This document shows, in pieces, positions 13,701 through 25,799 of a DNA stretch of 64,000 bases. A program made the position numbers and the translations under genes. The DNA lies in contig SAUG01000153.1 in assembly GCA_011316305.1 (NCBI GenBank), forward strand, positions 58,009 to 122,008, given 5' to 3'. The notes beneath the pieces are model-generated. The model saw only the letters and a list, made by a program, of their open reading frames with translations. It was not told the DNA's origin and searched no databases. Numbering within the stretch: the first letter of the stretch is position 1; every line of letters begins with the position of its first letter. Source of the stretch: Rusavskia elegans. Lineage: Eukaryota > Ascomycota > Lecanoromycetes > Teloschistales > Teloschistaceae.

Positions 13701-14362
13701 ATAGCTGGTAATATTTTACTATTATTATCGATTTTATAATCGACTACGAAAAACTATTTTTTTATAGATATAAAGATTAATAAATATTATATAATATATT
13801 AAATATCGTTAAACGAACGTAATAATTTACAGGAAATATTATCTTTATAAATATATAATTATATTATAGAATAAATTCGAAAATAATGAAATAAAACTAT
13901 TTAAAATTCTAGGATAATATCTAGGTTAGTAGATAATTTTTTGCCGCTAGAAAAAAATAGCGATAACGATTTCGAATAAGATAATATTATATTAAAAGTT
14001 CGTAGAATCTAACGTAAATAAACTGATCTAAATTTTAATAAAGTTAATAAAATAGATATTTATAAAAAATGGAATATCGTATAAAATTATAATTAGATAA
14101 ATATATATTAAAGCTAGTTTATTAATATACTATATTAATTTAAAAAAAAATAGTAATACGGACTATTAAATGGTATACTAATATCGCTAAAAATATTATC
14201 AATAGTAGATCGTACGAAATAATTTTAGGTAAACGTAATGGATATAAAATTAGTTAGAAATATTATTTAAACGATTATTTTAATTTAATTATCCTATTTC
14301 TAGATTTTAAACGATTTATAAAATTTAACTAGATTAAATAATAGATAGGTAACGGGTAAAAA
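10774..14362. other. RIP-degenerated DNA, element not identified
   Basis: About 3.6 kb of TA-saturated sequence with no intact frame. I translated parts of it allowing stops but recognised no transposase, RT or integrase motif. It is most likely one or more ancient repeats beyond recognition by eye. Confidence 0.5.
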
Positions 14363-14370
14363 GCGATAAT

Positions 14371-14699
14371 TTCTCGCCGGAATAAATTGGATTGGTATGG
14401 ATTTTAGAGTTCAAAATCCACACCAATGGGGTTTGGATTATAATAGTGTGGTGGATAAATAGTGTGGGTTTTTAATAGGGTGGGGGCCGAAGATTAATTT
14501 AAAGAAATAATACAGTTAAATAGGCCTAATACGTATAGTTTTAACGAAAAAAGATACAGGACATCGTGTAGGACAACTTAAAAAACCCATACCATTTAAA
14601 TGGGTTGGGTTAGAGGCTTCTAAAACCCATATCACACCAACCCAAAAGGGTCCACTATACCAAACCCCAATGGGTTTCTCCAATCTATTCCGGCGAGAA
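14371..14699. mobile_element. hAT-type MITE, 329 bp, not RIP-mutated
   Basis: Exact 8-bp target duplication GCGATAAT at 14363-14370 and 14700-14707. The terminal inverted repeats are nearly perfect: the left end starts TTCTCGCCGGAATAAATTGG and the right end, on the other strand, TTCTCGCCGGAATAGATTGG. The interior keeps normal CA and TG dinucleotides (for example CCACACCAATGGGG near 14410) although the flanks on both sides are fully RIP-mutated. There is no coding capacity. The TIR core CTCGCCGGAA is shared with the larger elements at 25800, 35955 and 37201. Confidence 0.88.
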
Positions 14700-14707
14700 G
14701 CGATAAT

Positions 14708-16179
14708 TCGTTAATTTATATTTGTTTTAACGCTTTTTCCAATAAAAAAGACGCTAGCGATATTATTTTATTTAAAGGCTATAATAGAGTTTATACGTTT
14801 AACGATATACTATACGTATATAAAGAATATATTCAAATATATAAAAACGGCTTTTTATAATATCGATCGTTTAAAATATATTTTTATTAAAATCTATCCT
14901 TTTAGCGAAAGCGTTAATCGATAGTATTTCAATATTCTAAAATTCTACGCTATAGTTTACTACGTAATATATATTCGGATATTTAGCGCTATATTAAAAA
15001 TAAATAGTAATTAAAGCGAAACTATAAATCTAACTAATATTAAGGTTTTTTACGAACTAATAAATAAAGGCTTTATTTTTATTTAATAGAGTATAGATTA
15101 TAATATAAAACGATTAAATATTTTAGCTATAAATGACGCGTTTTTTTTTTATTTATATATTAAACTTTTAATAAATATTTACGAATTCGAAAAAATCTAG
15201 ATTAATAATATTATAAAAGAGTTAATAAAGGTTTAATTTTAAAATATTAATTTATTATAGCGGCTAAAATATATTATTTAAAAAATAATTTTAAAATATC
15301 GCTAGCCCAAAACTGGAACCGAGTACGATTACTATAATACAAAATTAGTATCTAAAATTTTACTCGAGCTATCGTCGTTTTTATTCGAAATAAACGAATT
15401 ATAGTTTAATTAAATACGAAAGCCGGATCGAGTTATTAGAATAGTTTTAAAAAAAAATTATATTAGATCGAAATAATATTTCTATCTTTATATTTTTCGA
15501 TTATATATTAGTAAAATAATAGAAAAGATACGACTAATAGCGAGCGTTTTATTTATGATATAACTAGATATTAATCGAATCAAAATGGCTTATATAATAG
15601 ATAACGATATAATTATATATAAATAAAAAATATAACGACAATAACTAGTGATAATATATTAAAAACTCTAAAAGATTCTATTATTAGAAATCTGTAAGCT
15701 ATAATTTAAATAGTCGACCTAGATTATATTATCAAAAAAGGCGAAAGAAATAAACTAAAAAATTTATAAAAATATTTTAGTTCGATTATATAAATAAAAT
15801 AATATAGAATAAATATATCGTATCTATAATATAGCGGAAATTGAACTATAGCTAACTAGTATTACGAGAATTTTTATTCTAAAAAAGTACTAAATCTACG
15901 ATATACTTCGTATCTAGTATATTACCTATTTTATTCCTAGAGGAAAATATAACGGGGATATAATATAATTCGTAAATAATTAAATGAATTTATAGTATTA
16001 TAACTAGCTATATAATCTATAGTTTATATATAATAACTAGGCGATAGTAGAAAAGGTTTTCGCTAGGTTAATAAAAGAATAAACGGCTTCCGATTTTTAG
16101 AAAAACGAATAAATTAGCTAAAGTATTAACGACTATATTAAATTTTGAAATATAATTAATAGTAAATAGAATATAATAA
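14708..16179. other. RIP-degenerated DNA, element not identified
   Basis: TA-saturated, many stops in all frames, no motif recognised. It was the target into which the 329-bp MITE inserted. Confidence 0.5.
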
Positions 16180-16756
16180 AGCAGTTATTAATATATTAAT
16201 TCTATTTTAATAGCTAGTTTAGTAGCTACGAAAACGATAATAAATTACGAATAAAAGCTAATTTATAAACTATATTCGAAATAAAAGTAGTAGCTAGCCT
16301 AATAGCTAAAAAAGTAGCTAGAAATTACGAATAAAAAAACTAGTTTAGTAGTTACGAAAGTAGCTAGAAATCGAAACTAGCGTTAATTTCGAGAATTATT
16401 AAATAAAACCGGTTTATTCGAAATATTAGTTATTTTTTAAAAATAATATAGATTCTTTAGATAATACTTTATATATTAGATGAAAACTTACTATATTATT
16501 ACTCGAAAATTAGAAAAAGACTTTTTTTTATATCGATTTTTTCGATTTCGACGACGAGTTTAAAATTAAGTAAAAATTTATTACGATATTACTCGAGGAT
16601 TAAAAAAAAAGACTATTTTATATTAATTTCTCGGATACCGAAAATAAATATAATTTTATAGATTTTAACGAAAATCAAAAAAATAGTAAAGTAGTAGCTA
16701 ATTATTAAACTAAATAATAAAATAAAAAAATTACGAATAAAAAAGCTAGCCTATAT
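16180..16756. repeat. Decayed ~80-bp tandem repeats, left part
   Basis: Degenerate copies of a unit containing GCTAGTTTAGTAGCTACGAA, ATTACGAATAAAA and CTATATTCGAAATAAA occur at about 16200-16400 and again just before 16757. The same unit resumes at 17283, so the array is interrupted by the segment 16757-17292. All copies are RIP-biased. Confidence 0.55.
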
Positions 16757-17292
16757 TAACATTTTCGTAAAGTGGCTTGAAATGCTTGAAACCGTTCAAT
16801 ACGTTCAATATCTTTAGTTTCAGAATGTTCTGACGTTATTTTTGGAAAATAGTTTCAGTTCCCTCAGTTCCTTCAATACTTCAAGCACTTCAACTATAAA
16901 TCCAAATAATAAAAATATAGTTAAAATACTATTAGTTAATAGTATTAATATATAGATCCCCTTCCTTCTAGTATAAACGCTAGTAGCTATATTCGTATTC
17001 GTAGAAGCTAAAAATATAGAGTTTTCTAGCTAAAATATTTAGTAATAACTTTTAACGTAAATATTTAATTCTAAAAACGTTACCTATTGTTTTCATTTTT
17101 AACGCCGGAAGCTAAACCATAAATTACTATAGAAGTAAAAATTATAATATTCGATTTTATATATATCTAAATTTTTTCTGCTTACTAAGCAATTCTGAGG
17201 CGCTGAAATGAACTTGAAGTACTTAAAGTTCGATGTTGAATTTTCAGCTGCCTTTAGCCGCAAATCCACCAAATGGAAATGTTGATGTAGTA
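16757..17292. mobile_element. Possible ~0.54 kb insertion element within a tandem array
   Basis: The two ends have normal dinucleotides (16757-16915 and 17170-17292), while the surrounding array is RIP-mutated. The ends form an imperfect inverted repeat: TTAACATTTTCGTAAAGTGG on the left, and on the right, read on the other strand, ATCAACATTTCCATTTGGTG. The tandem array continues on both sides, as expected for an insertion. The middle (16920-17160) is AT-rich. No target duplication could be fixed; a TA dinucleotide flanks both ends but means little here. There is no coding capacity. Superfamily unknown. Confidence 0.5.
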
Positions 17293-17640
17293 GCTATAAA
17301 GATAATAAAAAGTTACGAATAAAAAAGTTAATTTAAAAACTATATTCGAGATAAAGATAATAGTTAATTAAATAATTACTGAAATAATAAAAACGAATAA
17401 AAAAGTTAATTTATAAACTATATTCGAGATAAATGTAATAGTTAGTTTAGTAGCTACGAAAGCGACAAGAGATTACGGATAAAAGAATTAATTTATAAAT
17501 TATATTCGAGACAAGGGTAATAGCTAGTTTAGTAGTACGAAAGTAGTAAAAACGAATAAAAAAGTTAATTTATAGTTATATTCGAACTGAAGGTAATAGC
17601 TAGTTTAGTAATTATAAAGGCGACAAGAATTAAAGAGAAA
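17293..17640. repeat. Decayed ~80-bp tandem repeats, right part
   Basis: At least four copies are marked by TATATTCG at about 17341, 17419, 17501 and 17577, giving a unit of 76-82 bp. Each also carries ACGAATAAAA and AGCTAGTTTAGTA blocks. This is a RIP-biased satellite-like array with no protein reading. Confidence 0.65.
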
Positions 17641-20600
17641 CGTTAGTTAACGTAGGTACTAAATCCTAATTTTCCGCTAGTACGCGTCTTTTATTTAAAT
17701 ATAATAATTTTCTTTATTTTTATTCGTTGTTTTTTAATCTAATTTATTAATCTAAAATTAATCGCGTTTACGTTCGTTCGCAATATAGCTAAATTATTTA
17801 AATTAATTTATATTATTATAAAATTTAGAATTACTTGATTTTTCTTTTATTTTTAAACTTTTTTTTATCTGGATAGTTTAATTTTAATTTAACGGCGCCG
17901 AACTTTAATTATAGTTAGCTAGATATATAATAAAAGAAAATACGTAGCTTTATTTTATACTAGTAATTAAATATAGTTACTAATCTATTCTAGAATGTTA
18001 TTATTTTACTAATATTATCTATTAAACGAGTAAAAGATAACTACGATAGTAATCTAAAATTTAGCGGTAATAAAATAGCGTTAAAAATAAAAAATATATA
18101 TTAAAAAAAAATAGTAACATATTAACTAAAATAATTAAAATATTATTTACCGCGTATTAATTTATATAATATTCGTAAATACTTTCGTATAATAGAAATA
18201 TAGTTTTTTCAATTTAATTTTATTTATTTTACTAGTCCCGGAATTCTTTATTAGTTCTTTTTTCGTCGAAAAATTTTTCGCGTTTCTATAATAATTATAG
18301 TAATGGAATTAGTCGTATTTTTAATATATCGTTTTCGATAATTACGTTTTTTAAATTTTTTTTAAACTTTTACCGAAATTTCAATAAACGCGGTTTTTTC
18401 TAGTTTAGATATTTTTAAAAAAATAAAACGTTCGGAAAAAGTATAAATATATAGATATATTTTTTACTAGAATATAATTTATTATTAGATATAGTTAAAA
18501 TAAAAATTTTAATCGAAATATTTATATATACTAGAAATTGGTTAGTTAGATTCTAGGTAAATAATCTATAAATTATAAGTTTATAAAAATTAATACTAGA
18601 ATAATAACGTAATAAACGAAAAATTTATAAACGAACGTAATTTATTAATAGCTAAAATTATAATTTCGAAATTATAACAATATACGTTCCGCTATTTATT
18701 AAATAAAATTATTTAACTATCGATAAATCTTTATAATAATATTAGCTTTTCGCTTAAAGGCTTTATATCGTATACGATATTTAGTAGAAGACTTTTACGA
18801 TTAGTTTTTAAATAAAACGAGATTTAAATTCGTAGAATATTTGTTTAATAATAATTTATTTTTAATAAAGAATACGGATATAGTAGATATTTAAAATATT
18901 ATTTTAATAAATCTAATTTATTTAGTTTAAACGTAATATATTTCGCGCGCTAATATTAGCGAAAACTATCAAAAAACTATTTTTTAGTAATAAAAGTATA
19001 AAGGTTAGAATATAGCAATTAAAAAAAAATTAGTATATTTTTTACTATTAACTAATAGTTATATTATATTCGTTTGAACTCTATTAAAATAAACGATATT
19101 TAAAAGAACTTTTCTAAACGATAAAATAATAAAGTTCGAAAAAGCCTATTTTATAGATAGTAAATTAATAATATATTCTTTTCAATAGATATTTATTAAT
19201 AATTAAACGAGATTGAAGCTAACTTTTTATTTAATCTAGCTAGAACTTTTTAAATACTATTTCGATAAATAGAAAATGATTTTTAATAATATTTAGATAA
19301 TACTCGCTAAGTCTATTCGGGATAAAATCGCTATTTATAACGAAAATTTAGTACCGGAAAGACGAAAAAAAAAATTGAAAAAATTTAACTATTATAATCT
19401 AAGCGACTACGCCGATTTACTAGATAATATAGACAATTTTATATATATTATCGACAAGATAAAAAAAAATAGAAATAATTTCGTATATACTATTAGTATA
19501 TACGTTATTTTATTATCTTTTATTAATTTATATACGAAATTTCTTTACGAATAGCGAGAAAAATACTCGGGACTATACTTTAATAAATAATAGTTTATCC
19601 GAATACTAAATTAATTAAACTAATTAAAATTATATATTTAGCGAAATTTTTCGATAAATACGTATAGAATAAACTAGATACGTTATATACTCATAGAATA
19701 TAACGAATAGAAATGATTAATTTCTTTAATATCAAATTACTTTAGATTTATCGAAAATAAATAGATTTTCCGTATAGTATAGGCTTTACGATAATATCGA
19801 TACTAGTATCGACGCCGAAATTAGTATTAATATTAAAAGAAAAGTAAACGTTTAATTTTAAATCGATATATATTCGAGATACGCTAATATCTATATTAAA
19901 CTACGAATTCTAAATAGTTTCGTTATTATCGAAATATTTATACTAGCGGCGATAGTAAAATCGACTTTACTATAAATAACGATTTTCCTAATTACTTTAC
20001 GATTTTAGGTAACGATACGCTATTACTAGCTAGTATCGTAAATACGATTAAACTAGATAATAAAAATAGTCTAGAAATTTATTTAAAATGGAAGAAAAAT
20101 ATTATATTCGAAATAATCTAGTAGCTAAAAAAAACGATATAAAAATCTAGAAAAAAAAATGGTTTTATATAACTAGAATTAACTAATAGTGGTTTCCGTC
20201 TATATTTATATAAAAATAAAGGTAAAAAGAAATAGTATATTAATCTAGTAATAATATTTAGACGATCGTTAAAGCGAATTTAATATAAATAAATCGTGTA
20301 ATTAGTAAAATATAACGTTAAAAAAATACTAAAACTAGTTCGAAAATATAGATATCGAATAGTAATATATTTCTATTCTATATAGTTTTAGTTTCTAGTA
20401 TTTAAATATCTATATACTCTATACTAAAATTATATATAATTATTATATAAAATAGTATACGTATTTAACGAATATTTTTTATATTATCTAGTCGAAAAAA
20501 TAAAAGTATTAATAGTATTATAAAAACTTTTCATATAATCGGATAATAATAGTAATATACGAACTATAAAAATCGATATAAATAAAAATTACGATAGTAG

Positions 20601-20957
20601 TTTCGTAGCGTATAAAATATAAAGTATAAAGAATTTAAATTAATAGCGGAACTACTATAATATTAAATTCGTTTGTAAAAGAAAATACTAATATATTCTA
20701 AAACTAAAGTGTTAAAGCGAATTAAATCGCTTTAAACATTTTAAACCACTATAGAAAAACGTTGATATATTAAACGTTTTCTAGTTATAGAAAAATTAGA
20801 CTATTATACTATATATAATTGATATTAACCAATCGAGTAATTTCGATTTTAAAAAAGGCGAGATTATTACTATTACTAAACGGTCCGAAAATCCTACGGA
20901 TTAGTAGACAGGTAAAATCGGAAATAGAATCGGAATTTTTTTAAGGTAAAAATAATC
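17641..20957. other. RIP-degenerated DNA, element not identified
   Basis: About 3.3 kb of TA-saturated sequence. A plus-strand reading around 19320-19560 gives a longer run of plausible residues interrupted by RIP-type stops, which suggests a former transposon gene, but I could not assign it. The block ends abruptly near 20950, where normal composition begins. Confidence 0.5.
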
Positions 20958-21404
20958 CTATATCGATCCGATATCGCAGGCAGCTGATATCTTTACAGAG
21001 ATTACGTTAATAACATATAACGGATTATTCCAATGCATTCCTGAACCGAATTGGCGAAGGTATTTCAAAGGTATAGCCTTGCTTTCCTGTAGCAAGCGTT
21101 GGCGTTGCAGGTTGACGACCATGTCCTGTATATAATTGCACACATGTTCTGCAATATATGCAGTTGATATGATCATGTTGTTTTCGCTTAGTCTCGAACG
21201 CGTGTGAGATGGAGAGGTAAGCGGGCCGTGACTTCCAAAGATACTTGTAATTCGAGAAAGGAAGGAGCGGCAGTCAGTGTTGATATACCTTCTCCATGGA
21301 CTTCTCCAACTTCTCTTTTTCTTTCTTTGCCGCGCCTACGAATATCATCTCAATTTTATCGTTACTCTATATTTATATATTCATTTTTAAGACGCAAAAC
21401 TACC
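20958..21404. other. Left edge of the non-RIP island; possible promoter region
   Basis: Composition becomes normal within a few tens of bases. No recognised gene. The last ~110 bp before 21405 contain CT-rich stretches (21296-21340) and a TA-rich segment, compatible with a fungal core promoter for the small gene that follows. Confidence 0.4.
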
Positions 21405-21725
21405 ATGTCCGGCAACATGGTACACACGGGGAGGGATCTCGTCTCTCCGCTCCTGAGACTCGGCACAGTCATCACCACCGGGGTGTACATAATCAAGGAG
21501 CGGAGGAAACAGTTGGAACTCAATGAGAAGACGAAGTCTGAGCGACAAGAACTAGAGGCAAAGCTGCGTACCGCACAGATCCAGCTCAACGCCGCCAAAA
21601 CTCAGATCAAGTCTTTGGAGGCCGATGCCAGAAAGCGACAAGTTGCAGAGTCCAGATCTGTATGGCGTCGGGTTTGGCAAGGTTCTCTTGACAAACGCGA
21701 GGGTGGGCGGTTGCGGGACGCATAG
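21405..21725 (+). CDS. Small hypothetical protein, hydrophobic segment plus coiled coil
   Basis: 106 codons from an ATG in a favourable context (CTACCATGTCC); the frame is open further upstream, but this is the first Met that gives a protein-like N-terminus. Residues about 12-28 (LVSPLLRLGTVITTGVYII) are hydrophobic enough for a short membrane or amphipathic segment. Residues about 30-82 are rich in Lys, Glu, Gln, Leu and Ala with heptad-like spacing, so a coiled coil is likely. The last ~20 residues run into the repeat family that starts near 21700 and may not be native. I recognise no family. It could be a real small gene or the 5' exon of a gene whose remainder has been scrambled by repeats. 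Confidence 0.45.
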   Translation: MSGNMVHTGRDLVSPLLRLGTVITTGVYIIKERRKQLELNEKTKSERQELEAKLRTAQIQLNAAKTQIKSLEADARKRQVAESRSVWRRVWQGSLDKREGGRLRDA

Positions 21726-21885
21726 CGTCTTGCTTCCGGTCATTTCTTGTTCTCCCGGAGATGACCAAAGGCGGTGCAGGACGCATAGCGTCGGCTGCTC
21801 CCGGCGGAGGTCAGGATTGAGCAGATCTGATCTTGGGGTGAAAGGCGGTGCAGAACGCATAGCGTTGGCTGCTCCCGGCTTCACT
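21703..21885. repeat. Three copies of a ~65-75-bp repeat
   Basis: Three similar blocks share GGCGGTGCAGRACGCATAGC followed by a GT and a GGCTGCTCCCGG segment. The CATAGCG core lies at 21721, 21784 and 21858, so spacing is 63 and 74 bp. The first copy is the most diverged and overlaps the end of the small gene at 21405. The spacing is not a multiple of three, so a coding repeat is unlikely. Confidence 0.7.
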
Positions 21886-22004
21886 CAGCGGTGACGTGAA
21901 CTCTTTCCTCGGGGCAACCCGGTCTCTGTCGTTGTGCTTTTCTTCTGTGAGTGAACTCCCCCTGTGTCTGTTAACTTCTCCCCCTGGTCTGGCCATTGGC
22001 CAGG

Positions 22005-22401
22005 GTAAGTACTATCCAATCCCATGGACAGTATCGCTGTTGACGGCTCCAGGGGACGGGCCGCCGAGGGCCATTCAATTTCGGCCCCCTGTCTTGCTTC
22101 CTCGCGGGGGTAAGTACTACAATAGCCATATTCATGGCCGTGGACAGGATTGATGCTGATAGTTCTAGGGATCCGGGCCGCCAAGGGCTGAAACCCAATC
22201 AAATCATCCTCCTTGTCTTGTTTCTTGCGGGGGTAAGCACCACAAGCGTGTTCAGGACCATGGATAGGATTGCATCTGACGGTCGTAGGGATCCGGCCGC
22301 CAAGGGCTGGAAACTCAGTCAAATCATTCTCCTTGTCTTGTTCCTCGCAGGGGTAAGTACTGCTCCTGGTGATGCATACTATTACCGCTGACATCTACAA
22401 G
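22005..22401 (+). repeat. Tandem array of intron-like units
   Basis: Units of about 105, 123 and 120 bp, plus a final partial unit. Each begins with a donor-like GTAAGTACT or GTAAGCACC (22005, 22110, 22233, 22353). Each then has a branch-like TGTTGAC, GCTGAT, TCTGAC or GCTGAC near the acceptor, and an AG at 22052, 22168, 22288 and 22401. This gives four intron-like segments of 48, 59, 56 and 49 nt. Between them lie short conserved segments (57, 64 and 64 nt) holding GGGCCGCCAAGGGC and a CT-rich stretch CTCCTTGTCTTG. A minus-strand frame is open across the array (22394 down to 21885, 169 codons, internally repeated). I recognise no protein family on either strand. Confidence 0.65.
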
Positions 22402-24300
22402 AGGCGGGCCGCTCAGGGCCTAAACATACACTCCAAGTCACCGTTGCGTTGGCGGGTATCGATCACCCTGAACAATATGCTCACAACCTCGAAACACGAT
22501 CGAAATTACCGTTTCGGGCACAAGCTGGTTACAACAGAGCCTCGAATGGAAATCTCGAGGTCTGAAAATCTCGAGTTGGCATAAGAGCCTTGGGATTGCT
22601 AGAGCAGGAAGACCCGGTAGTGATGGGAGGTGGTCAATCGTGGCTGGGGCACTACTTTCGAAGGATATTGGTCAAGCCATTGGAGGATCGTCTCAGCCCT
22701 GACCGAAGACTCGGCGACCTCCCCAACTTTGCAATCTGGCGTCAATGCCTTGGCTCTGAGAGATCCTCTACAGACAGAACAAACATCAGGCCATTGTGCC
22801 GAGATGACAAAGATCACTGGCCACGTCTTGGGAATCCTCGATGACTACCCATATCAGTGCAACTCGACGCTCGGAGAGAGAAGGCTCGCAAGATTCCGAT
22901 TTCAGTTTCTTTGGCAGCCAGTACCCAGCTGTGCGAAAAACGCCATCAACAAAAAGCTCAAGGACTAGCAGACGAGGTACCGTTCAACTACCAAATTTCC
23001 AGACCAAGCTGTACTTGAAATACTTCGGAGCAGTATCCAACAACGAACCTAATTCAACCCTGGGGAGCCCCTGTCCGAAACATGGCGACGAACGTCGTCG
23101 TATGCTTTCAAGATTGTTGGGAGGCCGGGCATCGCACAGGAAGTGTACAAAGAGGCTAGGAAGCGGTTGCAGAATGTACATTGGGAGTTGAAATTGGCTT
23201 GCAAACGGGCAAAACGTCACAATTGAAGACTACAGCGGAAACTGGACTTTCGAAGGAACTCCGGGGATCCGGGCGATTCAACTCATATCCTCCAAAGGCG
23301 GCACAGTAACGCCTGATGGGCTTTTCCTACAAGCACCGTCACCAGGCAACCAGACTTTAATGTATGTAACGTGGTGCAGAATCAGCGGGGTAGCCATGAA
23401 GATACCCAGGACCTTCTGTCTCTCCACCAAGCATTTGATGCATCGAAGAAGGAAAGGCTGGACGACGAGAAGAGAAAGCGCGTTATTGGGTGAGAAGAGG
23501 TGAATTTGATTTTGACGTATTAGTGAGAAGGATATGTCGTTTGCGGAGAGTGATGGTTGAGGATCGCGGAGGAGGACAAGATGCACCAAACGACAGCACG
23601 ACCAGCAATCTTCAAGATTTGTGCGCTCTTCTCCCAGGTACTATGGGCGACCTCCGGAACGCCAGATGTTCGACCACAGGGGCCATCTAGCTCGGCTGGC
23701 CTGGTCCTCTTCTTGGCTGTGTCCCTTTGAGGAAGCGTCTGTTGCAGCCAGGCGTCCATTCTCAGACGAGCTCAACGGCGCAGACTCTAAAGGCTTAATG
23801 TCGCGCTGAAATTCGCCGGTGGGATTTTTTGATTCATGGGCTGCTTGCATGTACAACAAGATACCAAAGGTGCCTCTAGAGATTAACATGAATTAGTCTA
23901 TAGCTTTCCGCGTGGAGATTGCAAGTCCTCACAAGGCAACGTAATTGGTGCACACTGAGATTGCATATTTGAGTCGAAGTATTTGATATCGGTCCATATC
24001 GGGCTCTAGGAATGATGGCGTGTGGAAGGACTTGGATATTAGAGGAAAAAAGCAGGCTTGGCAGGCCAAATTTGTTGGATCTCACAATTGATGATCGTTG
24101 TCGAAGGGTGGTGCTTTTAGGCCTTATGAGCTCTTTGGTGGAATTTTGGCAAAGGATATCGAAATTTGGGGCATTGAGAGACGGGTTTCATAGGTTGAAG
24201 CCGGTCAATTTTCGTATTTTTATCAAAGCAGAGAATGACGATCGTATTATGGTCCTGTATCATGTTGAAGAAAAACGAGGGTTTGTGAGACATATGTAGA
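22402..24300. other. Normal-composition island without an intact gene
   Basis: About 1.9 kb have gene-like composition but no long open frame on either strand. Short protein-like stretches occur in shifting frames, for instance on + around 23090-23225 (a run with VGRPGIAQEVYKEARKRL) and around 23270-23400. This may be a decayed gene with frameshifts, or non-coding DNA. No homology is recognised. The DNA is not RIP-mutated, so it was probably single-copy when RIP acted. Confidence 0.45.
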
Positions 24301-25791
24301 CTTTAGGCGTCTCCCGCTACCGTGGTTCTTGCTCCTCACTAGCCCGTAGAAGTTAGGTAAGTGCTTTAAGTCTAGGCGAATCCTACCCGGACCCCCACCC
24401 CCACAGGGGGTATAAGGGAGCTCTAACCCTATACCCCAACCTTATGGTGCCGAAGCCCGCCCGCGGATTTCTTCCTCCAAATCCTTCAATATAGTATCTC
24501 CGTGTTCTCCAAATATTCTGTACCAACAATTTTTAACCAAAATCAATTTAATCATTAGTAAAAATCTCTTTAATATAAAAGGATATACTAGTACAAAAAA
24601 TCAATATTTCGGATTTACTTTAAAAATTCTATATATTTCTATACGTATCAATACTATTCATTTTAATTATTTACATTTCAATTAATCTACTTAATTAATT
24701 CTTATACACGCTAGAATTAAACTATTCAAAATTTGATTTAAATAAACCAATCAAATATCGTTGTTATTGCTATCATCGTTGCTAAATACCATCATCTCTC
24801 TTGGATTTTTAGATATAGTGGTGGTGTAGAGGAAAATAGAAAAAGTAGAAATGGTTTGTTGAAAGTTTTGCGGGGGGGAAATCGCGGCGGACGGGTTTCG
24901 ACACTATAGAATTGAAAGGCTCTTTTATATCTCTTGTAGGAAATTCGAATAGAACTCGTCTAAATCTACAATTTATATAGATTTAAATCTCTATCTATTA
25001 TATATTTATACGTCTATCGCTATTGAATTTCTTTTTTTTCTTTATAGCGTTTTTTCATCAAGCGTTCCTACTCGAAATTTTGGTCCTTCAATCGAAATGC
25101 TGTCGTCTGTCGATTCTATGGAAAAAGATTAAACGGCAGTTTTATTCTTTTATATTCTATTGAATTTATCGTAACCTTGCGCTTTTACGTTTTTGTCGCT
25201 GTCTACTTTAACTATATTTTCTTTTTTTTTCGTTAGTAGTTTATCTTTATTGCTTCGATATTATCTAAATTCTACTATTTTTTCTATCGATACGATTTCC
25301 TCGTATCTATCGGCGAAACGATAGAAACGAAATTCGATATTATTCCAACCAATATCTATACAATACGATTTATAAATAACTATAAATGATAGAAACAAAT
25401 TAGTTCTAATAGAAACGAGATTTTTTAGTACCTTTAAATTTTTTATATATAATCCAATTTTCATTTGAATAGTACAATAATCTACAATAGATTACTACTA
25501 TAATCTTTTTTTTCCCCGCGTTTTTAGCTACTGTAAGAAAATAACCCGTTGAATTAATACTGTTATCTAAAAATTTATAGAGATGTTAAATTATATAAAA
25601 TAGATATTTAAAATCGTTGTTGCGGTTATAGCAAATCTCTATATGAAATATATACCAAAGTTTATCGATAAAGGTTTAGCGAACGTAACTAGACGTATAT
25701 ATTATATTTCTAACCGTGTAATTAAACTATTATTATTATTCTTTACAAATATACTATTTAAATTAAAAAAGTTTCTATATTAGTTATAGTA
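24301..25791. other. Transition from the island into the second RIP block
   Basis: 24301-24540 are normal to GC-rich, with a small hairpin-capable CCCCCACAGGGGGT at about 24400. Composition then falls: 24550-25500 are AT-rich with scattered TG/CA and poly-T tracts, and true TA-saturated DNA follows. No gene is seen. Confidence 0.45.
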
Positions 25792-25799
25792 ACCGTATT

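Noticed and set aside
20958..21176. 72-codon minus-strand frame at the island edge
   Set aside because: It runs across the boundary with RIP DNA; no motif and no supporting neighbour.
21885..22394. 169-codon minus-strand repeat protein
   Set aside because: The frame is open over the array, but plus-strand splice-like signals explain the repeats at least as well. Kept only as an alternative in the repeat entry.
23490..24299. Several 60-95-codon frames on both strands
   Set aside because: They overlap in conflicting frames with no shared motif; none can be preferred.
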